Source: JBBSGD01 sp038254435
Lineage (GTDB): Bacteria; Actinomycetota; CADDZG01; WHSQ01
NCBI GenBank assembly: GCA_038254435.1
Contig: JBBSGD010000025.1
Span: 1 to 29,610 of the forward strand
Reading direction: 5' to 3'
Length of the DNA stretch: 29,610 nt
The position numbers and the translations under genes are program-made. The notes beneath the pieces were generated by a model that made no database searches, had not been told where the DNA came from, and saw nothing but the letters and a program-made list of their open reading frames with translations. This document shows, piece by piece, positions 23,567 through 29,610 of the stretch. Within the stretch, counting starts at the first letter, position 1. Each line of letters starts with the position of its first letter.

Positions 23567-24030
23567 TCAGGCCGCCACCTGTAAGCGCTCTCGGGCGCGA
23601 TGACGGGCCAGCGTGAGCGAGTTCACCAGCTGGGCGAAGCCGAGGAGATCGGCTTCTTGGCGAAAAGGGGCCAAGGCTGTGCGCCTTCTTGAGGTAAAGG
23701 GAATCCTCGAGGCTTCTGTTGATGGACTCGGCGTCACCTCGCCTTGCGTACATACCCTTGAAGTCGGGGTCCTCTGGCGGGATCGCTCGCAGGCTCTCGG
23801 CTCGGTTGAGACGTCTTTCCTTGTCTTCAATGCTGTTGTGGAGCCGCACCGTAATTTCCCGGGTAGCGTAGCCCCGCGGCATCTCGTATTGGTTGTAAAA
23901 GCGATAGCCGTTCTTGCCCCCGAACCGCTGGGTGCGGATGCGCCTGAGGGCAACAAAGACGGACTCACCGGCGTGTTCCCTCGAACTCTGTATCAATTGC
24001 GGGTTTGTCTCGGGTGTCTGCGGGGCAGTC
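23567..24030 (-). pseudogene. Transposase remnant, truncated and frameshifted
   Basis: The minus-strand frame reads NGYRFYNQYEMPRGYATREI, then KGMYARRGDAESINRSLEDS, a pattern seen in DDE-type transposases with an ARRGDAESINR-like catalytic end. It then continues in another frame as RQEADLLGFAQLVNSLTLAR to the stop at 23567. The shift falls at a homopolymer run (AAAAGGGG on the plus strand, about 23662-23670). The N-terminal catalytic portion is missing, as the DsrE gene begins its 3' end there. I cannot assign the IS family with certainty. It is non-functional. Confidence 0.65.
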
Positions 24031-24031
24031 G

Positions 24032-24397
24032 TCAGTAGCTGAAGGTAGTGGCGGCCTCGTCGCCGATCCAATCCCACATTGGGACCGTGCCCCCGATCTC
24101 GGCGTTACCGAGGAGGTCGCCCTTGTCGAGCTTGCGCGCATCAAAGCAGATTGGGCACACCATGAAGCGGCCGCCCGCCTTGTCGTATCGGTCGATTAAG
24201 TCGGAGAGTGATGGACACCCATCGCATGCGACGGCGTGCCCGAACCCTGGAATCGCGAGCCGGACGGCCTCCTTAGCAAGGAACATCAGAGTGGGCCGGC
24301 CCTTTTCCGCTGCTCCTACCGCGACGAGAAACGCCACAGTCACCTTTTCAGAGTCATCCAGTCCCGTTGAAAGGCTGATGACTGCTTTGTTGCTCAT
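24032..24397 (-). CDS. DsrE/DsrF-like family protein
   Basis: A 121-residue protein with AGGAGG 9 nt before its ATG. It has the DsrE-like alpha/beta pattern: MSNKAVISLSTGLDDSEKVT, a central FLAKEAVRLAIPGFG, and two cysteine pairs (ACDGCPS, residues near 58-62, and VCPICFDARKL, near 80-85). DsrE-type proteins carry sulfur as persulfides in tRNA thiolation, sulfur oxidation or sulfide handling, and CPIC could be a metal or sulfur site. No sulfur-metabolism partner is near; it sits among transposase remnants, so it may be cargo of a mobile element. A hairpin lies about 70 bp upstream. Confidence 0.85.
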   Translation of the reverse strand: MSNKAVISLSTGLDDSEKVTVAFLVAVGAAEKGRPTLMFLAKEAVRLAIPGFGHAVACDGCPSLSDLIDRYDKAGGRFMVCPICFDARKLDKGDLLGNAEIGGTVPMWDWIGDEAATTFSY

Positions 24398-24465
24398 TCG
24401 AGTCCCTCCTGGGTGTGGGAAAGGGAGGTTCCTTCGGAGAAGATTAGCACCCGAACTCAGTTGTT

Positions 24466-24520
24466 GGAGCCCTTCGGAGCAAGCTCGTAGGTTCCAGGGT
24501 GAGTTCTTCCGAAGGGCTCC
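24466..24520. repeat. 13-bp perfect inverted repeat upstream of the DsrE gene
   Basis: GGAGCCCTTCGGA (24466-24478) and TCCGAAGGGCTCC (24508-24520) are exact reverse complements with a 29-nt loop. It lies upstream of the DsrE gene and next to the IS3 orfB fragment. It may be a terminator, attenuator or the end of a small element. Confidence 0.6.
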
Positions 24521-24547
24521 CGCCCTGGGCTAACGAAGAACAGAGAG

Positions 24548-24712
24548 GTGTGGCTGAGCGACTACGAGGCGCTTGAAGACGCGCGCCTGAGGATCGGGCG
24601 CTACATCGATCGCTATCACGACCGACCGTACTCGTCGCTGAACTATCGAACGCCGAACGAGGTGGCGCGGATGTGGGAGGAAGGTCAGACTGCAAACAAA
24701 TCGGCGGCCTGA
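24548..24712 (+). pseudogene. IS3-family orfB (transposase) C-terminal fragment
   Basis: An open frame of about 54 codons ending at TGA 24710-24712. VWLSDYEALEDARLRIGRYI and DRYHDRPYSSLNYRTPNEVA are the conserved C-terminal end of IS3-family DDE transposases (the RYNxxRPHxxLxYxTP pattern). The catalytic DDE core is missing. No right-end inverted repeat matching the left-end repeat at 21001 is seen after the stop, so the end has decayed or been replaced. Confidence 0.85.
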
Positions 24713-24862
24713 GGTGTCAACTTCCGCGGGGAGCAGGCCATTCTCGCGTTACGAGATCGGCCCTTGGGCGTTACGAGCGGCCATCCAAGCAAACCCCTGA
24801 CCTGCAGGAAGAGAGTTTCCTACCAGTCCGACCGCCCCTAATGACCCTGGAATCGTAACTCG

Positions 24863-25273
24863 CTAGTTAGAAAAGGGCTCGACAGTCCGAGCACTACGCG
24901 CGTCGTCGCCGTCGATCCCGAAGCTGACTATGCGCTGCGGCGTGATGCGGATGACCTCGGGATCGAAATCCTCGTTGACCTCCCGGCCCCCGTCGGCGAG
25001 CGCCTCCGCACGCCCGCGCACTTCGATCATGCGAGGCCGCCACGGGGGCCTGACGTCGTCGACCACGAAGGCGGCCGCCTGTCCGCGCGCTACGTCACGG
25101 AACTTCTTGCTCTTGGCGATGCCGTGGCCGCCGACATCGATGGTATCCACCTCGGAGTTGTAGCGAAAGGTCACCGGCACGACGTGCGGCTCGCCACCCG
25201 CGCCTACCGTTGCGATGCGGCCGAGGCGCTGCTCGGCCATGTACTCGATCTCCGCCCTGCTGAATGCGCTCAT
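24863..25273 (-). CDS. PPOX-class F420-dependent oxidoreductase-like protein
   Basis: A 136-residue protein of the pyridoxamine-phosphate-oxidase-like superfamily. It has the family's opening MSAFSRAEIEYMAEQRLGRI, then GEPHVVPVTFRYN, VGGHGIAKSKKFRDVARGQA (cofactor-contacting KSKKFRD segment) and the C-terminal RITPQRIVSFGID. The HGIAKSKKFRDV signature is close to small F420-binding PPOX proteins of actinobacteria. Its substrate is not predictable. It is divergent from the thioredoxin gene, which may reflect shared redox physiology but proves nothing. Confidence 0.88.
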   Translation of the reverse strand: MSAFSRAEIEYMAEQRLGRIATVGAGGEPHVVPVTFRYNSEVDTIDVGGHGIAKSKKFRDVARGQAAAFVVDDVRPPWRPRMIEVRGRAEALADGGREVNEDFDPEVIRITPQRIVSFGIDGDDARSARTVEPFSN

Positions 25274-25437
25274 GATGCCTCCTTAGAACCGCGTGCTCAT
25301 GCTCTTCATAACGCCGCGGCCCAGAAATCATTGCCGGGGCTTGGCGAGCTGGCGCAGGTGAAGGAATACCCTGCCGAATGGCGGAGTTTTCCCTAATGCG
25401 GGCGACAATTGGATTCCCCTAGTCAGGAGGCGCAGTC

Positions 25438-25752
25438 ATGGAGGCAGTCACCGAGCAGGACTTCAACGAGGTGGTGCTCGCCTCGGATACGCCGGTCATC
25501 GTCGACTTCTGGGCAGAGTGGTGCGGGCCCTGCCGCCTCGTGCACCCCGAGCTCGAGAAGGTTCAGACCGAGCTCGGCGCCAAGGTCAAGGTGGTCAAGC
25601 TCAACATCGACGAGAACCCTTCGGTGGCGAGCAAGTACGGGGTCATGAGCATCCCCACGATCGCCCTATTCGAGGACGGCGACGTCAAGTCCCAAGTCAT
25701 CGGCGCCCGACCGAAGGACGACATCCTTTCGGGCCTCGGTCTGGGCGGCTGA
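25438..25752 (+). CDS. trxA: Thioredoxin
   Basis: A 104-residue thioredoxin with the redox site WCGPC (C29 and C32) in DFWAEWCGPC, the buried Asp in VIVDFW, and the cis-proline loop GVMSIPTIALFEDG. The ATG is preceded by AGGAGG at 7 nt, an unusually strong ribosome binding site. It reduces disulfides in cytoplasmic proteins using thioredoxin reductase. The reductase is not in this window. It is followed 35 bp later by tRNA-Ile. Confidence 0.95.
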   Translation: MEAVTEQDFNEVVLASDTPVIVDFWAEWCGPCRLVHPELEKVQTELGAKVKVVKLNIDENPSVASKYGVMSIPTIALFEDGDVKSQVIGARPKDDILSGLGLGG

Positions 25753-25787
25753 TCCGGCTGCCTGCGGCGGGTAATATCGCCTGCCGC

Positions 25788-25865
<78 letters not shown>

Positions 25866-25879
25866 AGCCGGAGCATGCG

Positions 25880-26494
25880 ATGAACTCCACCAGCGCCGCC
25901 GATCTCTTCGATCTCCTCGACTGGAAGAGGCGCGTCTTCGCTCTGTACGCGGAGATCCGGGGGGCCGGCGATCCCGTGCGCGCCTGGAAGCGGTGGAAGT
26001 CCGTGAGGGCCGAGCTCTTTGCGACTCATCCTCAGAGCCCGTGGCCCCCCGGCGAGCACGGGGAGCTGGCCTACTTCGACTACGAGCCGGCGGCACGGGT
26101 CCTCGCCTCGGTACGAGATGCACCCCCCATGCGCTACGCCATCGGCACCAGCGGTGATGGGACCTACGCTTTCTCTCGCTTCGCCACGGCGCGCTTCGAG
26201 CTCGCCGGGAAGCCTCTCGAGCTCGAGCTCTACTGGTTGGAGGGGTACGGGGGCGGACTGTTCGTTCCCTTCCGCGACGCAACCGCAGGACGGGAGACTT
26301 ATGGCGCAGGGCGCTACCTGCTCGACAGCGTGAAGGGCGCCGACCTCGGCATGGAGACCGGCCGCCTGGTGTTCGACTTCAACTTCTCCTACCAGCCGTC
26401 ATGCTCCTACGATCCGGGCTGGGTCTGCCCCCTCGCCCCGCCCCCCAACCACCTCGACGCCCCCATCCGCGCCGGCGAGCGCCTCGCAACTTGA
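25880..26494 (+). CDS. DUF1684 family protein
   Basis: A 204-residue protein. The family signature near the C-terminus is clear: VFDFNFSYQPSCSYDPGWVCPLAPPPNHL, with earlier WRRVFALY-like and HPQSPWP elements and LELELYWLEGYGGGLFVPFRDAT. The family is of unknown function and common in Bacteroidota and Actinomycetota. It starts 14 bp after the tRNA-Ile and may be transcribed with it. A strong terminator follows. No membrane segment or signal peptide is seen, so it is predicted cytoplasmic. Confidence 0.88.
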   Translation: MNSTSAADLFDLLDWKRRVFALYAEIRGAGDPVRAWKRWKSVRAELFATHPQSPWPPGEHGELAYFDYEPAARVLASVRDAPPMRYAIGTSGDGTYAFSRFATARFELAGKPLELELYWLEGYGGGLFVPFRDATAGRETYGAGRYLLDSVKGADLGMETGRLVFDFNFSYQPSCSYDPGWVCPLAPPPNHLDAPIRAGERLAT

Positions 26495-26516
26495 CCCGCG
26501 TTTCCCGCGAGTCACG

Positions 26517-26549
26517 ACGAGGGGGCCGTTAAGTGACCGGCCCCCTCGT
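26517..26549. terminator. Bidirectional intrinsic terminator
   Basis: ACGAGGGGGCCG (26517-26528) pairs perfectly with CGGCCCCCTCGT (26538-26549) around a 9-nt loop. It lies between the DUF1684 stop (26494) and the stop of the minus-strand binding protein (26575), so it can serve both. Confidence 0.85.
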
Positions 26550-26574
26550 TCGCTGTTGGTCGCCGCTGTCCGAC

Positions 26575-27528
26575 CTACGGGGCGGGCTTTGCGAGATCGC
26601 TCATCTTCTTCAGATCGTACTTATCGGCTGTTTCCTTCGTGACACAGAAGACATTCGTGTCGTTTGCCGGCGCAAAGTCAAGAACGTCTACGTCTTCCTT
26701 TGCGTAGGCTTTCTTGAGCCGGGGAAGAACCTCGGCGGCGGTGCCCGTTGCGTCCGCCGAGGGGTCGAGTTGACTCAGTTCGTTCGCGACGTACTCGGGT
26801 TTCACGTCGATGTCCCCGCTGAACAGCGCCTTGTCCGACACGATGCGGGACTGGAGGTTCGGCTGAGTATTCACCGAGTAGCCTGCGTTTGCCAGAACCT
26901 GCGCGTACATCTCGACCACGATCTGGCTCTCGGGGAACGCGCCCGAGACACCCACGATGATGTCGCCACTGCCGGAGCTCCCTCCGGTCAAGAGCCCCTC
27001 GTCGTCGAGAAAGCTCTTGGCGACGTCTGCCGCGTCCTTCTTCTCAATCGATACCTGCCTAACGAGTGCCGTGATCTTGTCCGTCGTTAGCTTCGCCGAC
27101 ACTGCATTGAGAAGCTTGGCGACAGTTGGGCTGTTGGCATCCTTTCGAATGACGGGAACTATGTTGCCGGCCGGCTGGAGATGCTTGTCGTCGATGAGCG
27201 GCACAAAGCCGCTATCGGCGATCACCGGGTCGGTCGAGAACAACTCCCCAATCTGGACCTTTCCGGACTTTATGTCTGCCACGGTTTGCGGTCCGCCCAC
27301 GTCAAGCGGTACGAACTGCTTGAACTTCAACCCGTAGGTCTTCTCCAGCCCGGGCTTGCAATAGGGCTGTTTGGGACACTCGGGCGGTCCGCCGAGGATG
27401 AACTGGCTTGCCACGTCTCCCGAACTGCCACTGCTCGAACCGTCCCCACCCGACCCGCACGCGGCAAGAAGCATCGCTCCCACCACGAGCGCAGTCGCCC
27501 CAAGGACGTAACTGCGGGATCTCCGCAT
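26575..27528 (-). CDS. Osmoprotectant ABC transporter binding lipoprotein, circularly permuted order
   Basis: A 317-residue lipoprotein: signal peptide with lipobox ending at Cys24 (LLAAC), then a Gly/Ser linker. GGAGGAGACCC lies before the ATG. Residues about 39-180 (FILGGPPECPKQPYCKPGLE, later DDKHLQPAGNIVPVIRKD, then VAKSFLDDEGLL) match the C-terminal half of OpuCC/ProX-type binding domains. After TGGSSGSGD, residues about 189-317 (IIVGVSGAFPESQIVVEMYA, later PEYVANELSQL, ending DLKKMSDLAKPAP) match the N-terminal half. The usual order is thus reversed. The final gene in the operon, it should deliver a quaternary-amine osmolyte to the two permeases. Only the order is unusual; both halves look intact. 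Confidence 0.9.
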   Translation of the reverse strand: MRRSRSYVLGATALVVGAMLLAACGSGGDGSSSGSSGDVASQFILGGPPECPKQPYCKPGLEKTYGLKFKQFVPLDVGGPQTVADIKSGKVQIGELFSTDPVIADSGFVPLIDDKHLQPAGNIVPVIRKDANSPTVAKLLNAVSAKLTTDKITALVRQVSIEKKDAADVAKSFLDDEGLLTGGSSGSGDIIVGVSGAFPESQIVVEMYAQVLANAGYSVNTQPNLQSRIVSDKALFSGDIDVKPEYVANELSQLDPSADATGTAAEVLPRLKKAYAKEDVDVLDFAPANDTNVFCVTKETADKYDLKKMSDLAKPAP

Positions 27529-27633
27529 GGGTCTCCTCCCATCGGTATCTCAGGGGAGTCCATCCCCCCTCGGCCAAAATGGACCGCCAGAGCCTACCCG
27601 TAGGGGGTGCTTAAACGATCCGTTGGGGGATTC

Positions 27634-28341
27634 CTACGCGCGGCTTGCGCGCAGTTGCGGCAAAAACTGCTTCTCGGTCGACGCCTGGCGAGGCCTCACG
27701 AGGCGCTCGAGGCCGGCCAGCAGCACCTCGGTGACAATGGCCAGGAGCGCAACGAGCACCGCGCCGGCCACGACCTCGACCAGGATGTTCTGCGCGAAAC
27801 CGTCGATGATGAAGCGCCCGTAACCTCCCCAGCCGCCCAGCGAAGCAAGCGTCGCGGTAGCGACCACGGCCACTGCCGCGTTGCGGACACCCGCGACTAT
27901 GAGGGGAGCGGCCAGCGGCAGCTCGAGGTGCAGAAGCACGTCTCTCTCCTTGAGCCCCATGCCGCGCGCCGCCTCCAGCATGTCGTCGTCAATGTTCTTG
28001 ACTCCTACGAATGTGTTCGTGAGGATCGGCGGAATCGACAGCAAGAACAGCGCGATGAGGGCCGGATAGAAACCGAACCCGGGAAGGTTGATGGCGAGCG
28101 GCGTCACGATGCCGATGATCCCGAACGAAGGGATGGCGCGTCCGAGGTTTGCTATCGACACGATGAGGAACTCGAAGCGGCGTGTGTGCCCGACGTAGAG
28201 TCCGGCCGGTATCGCCACCAGGGCTCCCAGCGCTGTTGCAAGAAGAGTCATCTGAACGTGCTCGGTAGTCCGGAAGTAGACGCCGTCCGGTCCCGTCAGG
28301 TGGTTGCCGATCCACGAGAACAGATGCGCGAATACGTCCAT
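27634..28341 (-). CDS. Osmoprotectant ABC transporter permease (OpuCB/ProW-like), second
   Basis: A 235-residue permease with about five to six hydrophobic helices (roughly 30-52, 60-80, 90-110, 150-172, 185-210). The EAA loop is LEAARGMGLKERDVLLHLELP, the site that docks with the ATPase. The start overlaps the stop of the upstream permease by one base (TGATG), so the pair is coupled. Together with its neighbour it forms the heterodimeric channel of an OpuC-type importer for glycine betaine, choline or similar. A 105-bp gap separates it from the binding-protein gene. Confidence 0.92.
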   Translation of the reverse strand: MDVFAHLFSWIGNHLTGPDGVYFRTTEHVQMTLLATALGALVAIPAGLYVGHTRRFEFLIVSIANLGRAIPSFGIIGIVTPLAINLPGFGFYPALIALFLLSIPPILTNTFVGVKNIDDDMLEAARGMGLKERDVLLHLELPLAAPLIVAGVRNAAVAVVATATLASLGGWGGYGRFIIDGFAQNILVEVVAGAVLVALLAIVTEVLLAGLERLVRPRQASTEKQFLPQLRASRA

Positions 28342-29036
28342 CAGGCCGCCGCCTCAACCTGCAGACTCTCGCCGCGCTGCCCTCCGGCGTGTGAGCCGCG
28401 GCGCCACGGAGTGACGCGCCGTTCGGCCACAAGAATGAGTCCGTCGAGGATGATCGCGAGTGCCGCCGACAGCACCGAGCCGAGCAGCGTCTCGGTCGTG
28501 AAGAACTGTTGCAGACCCGTGTAGATGAAGTAACCAAGGCCCCCGAAGCCGATCCACGACGTCACCGTGACCAGGCCGACGGTCGTCACGGTTGCTACGC
28601 GCACGCCGGCCACGATGACGGGCATTGCCAGCGGTATCTCGACCCGCCACAGGACCTGGCGGTCCGAGAATCCCATGCCGCGCGCCGCCTCGCGCGCATC
28701 CTCGGGCACTCCGTTTAGTCCCGCGACAATATTGCGAATGAGGATGAGAAGCGTATAGCCCACGAGCGCTATCTCGCAGGTCAAGACCGTCAAGTGCGTG
28801 AAGGGAATGAGCAGCACGATGAGCGCGAGACTCGGGATCGTGTAGAGGATGCCGGTCGCGTAGGTGACCGGCGCAAGAAACCAGTGGTGCCTGTACGCAT
28901 AAATCCCGAGCGGGAACGAGATCAAAAAGCCAATGCCCACCGCGAGAACCGTCAGCTCGAGGTGCTCGAGCAAGCGCTGGTAGATGACGTCTGTGTGATC
29001 GCCGATCCACGACCATTGAATGGCTTCGGCGATCAC
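28341..29036 (-). CDS. Osmoprotectant ABC transporter permease (OpuCB/ProW-like), first
   Basis: A 231-residue permease. The EAA loop EAARGMGFSDRQVLWRVEIP parallels that of the following permease, and the two proteins are clearly paralogous. Helices fall at about 25-47, 52-75, 80-105, 145-168 and 180-205. Its ATG overlaps the ATPase stop by 4 bp (29033-29036). It is expected to dimerise with the second permease in the membrane. The C-terminal tail (RRGSHAGGQRGESLQVEAAA) is a short cytoplasmic extension without known motif. Confidence 0.92.
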   Translation of the reverse strand: MIAEAIQWSWIGDHTDVIYQRLLEHLELTVLAVGIGFLISFPLGIYAYRHHWFLAPVTYATGILYTIPSLALIVLLIPFTHLTVLTCEIALVGYTLLILIRNIVAGLNGVPEDAREAARGMGFSDRQVLWRVEIPLAMPVIVAGVRVATVTTVGLVTVTSWIGFGGLGYFIYTGLQQFFTTETLLGSVLSAALAIILDGLILVAERRVTPWRRGSHAGGQRGESLQVEAAA

Positions 29037-29610
29037 GACAGGATCTCCCTGGAGATACGCTCGAGAGTCAGGATTCCCGAGAACCGCTGGCCCTCGCTGA
29101 GCACGACGGCCACCTGAGTACGCGATGTCACTACCGAATCGAGCGCTTGGCGCAGCGAGCTATCCGGCGTCACGTGGGCCGAGAAACGTCTGGGCTCGAC
29201 CTCTGAAACCGATTCTTTCCCCTTGAGGTCGCGTGCCTCGACCCAGCCGATGAGCTCGCCGTCCTCGACGACGCTGGTCCACCCGTAATCGAACTTCTCG
29301 ATCATGTGCAGCGCGTCCTGGGCGCTCGCGCCGGGCGCCACGATGGGTCCATCCTCGGGCTCTATCTCGTCCACGCTGATGAGCGCGAGGCGCTTGAGTC
29401 CTCGTTCGGGACCGATGAAGTCGCGCACGAAATCATTGGCCGGCGAGGCAAGGATCTCCGCCGGAGTGGCGTACTGCTCGAGCACACCGCCGACGTTGAG
29501 AATGACTATCCGATCGGCCAGCTTGACGGCCTCGTCCACGTCGTGAGTGACGAACACGATCGTCTTTCTAAGCTCTCGCTGAATGCTGAGGAACTGCTCC
29601 TGCAAGCGGC
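29033..29610 (-). CDS. Osmoprotectant ABC transporter ATPase with CBS domains, C-terminal part
   Basis: The gene begins beyond the right edge; about the last 190 residues are present. The visible ATPase part includes the H-loop IVFVTHDVDEAVKLADRI and the following VGGVLEQYATPAEIL, typical of ProV/OpuCA. A tandem CBS module follows, with TSVVEDGELIGWVEARDLKG (CBS1) and TSRTQVAVVLSEGQRFSGIL (CBS2). In OpuA-type transporters CBS domains sense ionic strength or cyclic-di-AMP, which suggests regulation here. Walker A and B lie outside the window. The stop overlaps the first permease. Confidence 0.93.
   Translation of the reverse strand, partial: RLQEQFLSIQRELRKTIVFVTHDVDEAVKLADRIVILNVGGVLEQYATPAEILASPANDFVRDFIGPERGLKRLALISVDEIEPEDGPIVAPGASAQDALHMIEKFDYGWTSVVEDGELIGWVEARDLKGKESVSEVEPRRFSAHVTPDSSLRQALDSVVTSRTQVAVVLSEGQRFSGILTLERISREILS

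Larger units (their letters stand above)
21001..24712. mobile_element. Mosaic accessory island bounded by two IS3-family fragments
   Basis: The left edge is an IS3-like terminal sequence and orfA start, and the right edge an orfB end, both on the plus strand. Between them lie a headless TetR gene, a zinc-ribbon ORF, a large serine recombinase, tRNA-Ala, a transposase remnant and a DsrE gene. Whether the two IS fragments come from one element is inferred, not shown. The tRNA is presumably host sequence, so the island may be several insertions rather than one. Confidence 0.5.

Noticed and set aside
24453..24506. GAACTCA/TGAGTTC pair near the 24466-24520 hairpin as part of one larger stem
   Set aside because: The arms cross rather than nest with the main stem, so they cannot be one simple hairpin; the match is short.

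Overview
The window is GC-rich, densely coded DNA that looks like an actinomycete (Actinomycetota) chromosome. This is inferred from an F420/FMN-type split-barrel protein, a SigE-family ECF sigma factor, an LdtMt2-like L,D-transpeptidase lipoprotein, a CGNR zinc-finger regulator, frequent GTG/TTG starts, and promoters that appear to fire at or next to the start codon (leaderless). No genus can be assigned from the sequence alone.

Layout. 1-1.7 kb: the tail of a CoxL/xanthine-dehydrogenase-type molybdenum subunit, a split-barrel (PNPOx-like) protein and a YqgE/AlgH protein. 1.75-5.6 kb: an ABC-2 type exporter (permease plus ATPase, minus strand) divergent from a NarL-type histidine kinase/response regulator pair, with a perfect 16-bp palindrome in the shared control region; this is the layout of a drug- or envelope-stress export module run by its own two-component system. 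5.6-7.3 kb: an ECF sigma factor with a 4-bp-overlapping single-pass membrane protein, its likely anti-sigma factor. 7.3-8.3 kb: a gene-free kilobase holding two GTGCAC/CACGTG-rich tandem arrays in opposite orientation. 8.3-15.7 kb: L,D-transpeptidase, aldehyde dehydrogenase, SAM methyltransferase, a large secreted Asp-box (sialidase-fold) protein with a strong terminator, and a CGNR regulator. 15.7-20.99 kb: an orphan FtsX-like permease, a lipoprotein with a suspicious start, and a cupin/TetR divergent pair whose operator lies between the cupin -35 and -10.

21.0-24.7 kb is a mosaic accessory island. It holds the 5' end of an IS3-family element, a TetR gene lacking its DNA-binding head, a small zinc-ribbon ORF coupled to a large serine recombinase whose 3' end reads into an antisense tRNA-Ala(UGC), a frameshifted transposase remnant, a DsrE-family gene, and the 3' end of an IS3-family orfB on the same strand as the 5' fragment.

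24.8-29.6 kb returns to ordinary genes: a PPOX-class protein, thioredoxin, tRNA-Ile(GAU), a DUF1684 protein, and an OpuC-type osmoprotectant (glycine betaine/choline/proline-type) ABC operon on the minus strand (ATPase-CBS, permease, permease, binding lipoprotein). The binding protein appears circularly permuted: the half that is normally C-terminal comes first, then a Gly/Ser linker, then the normally N-terminal half. I consider this the most striking single observation. The inverted repeat arrays and the IS3/recombinase/tRNA island come next. I do not see a CRISPR array, toxin-antitoxin pair, or complete defence or biosynthetic system.
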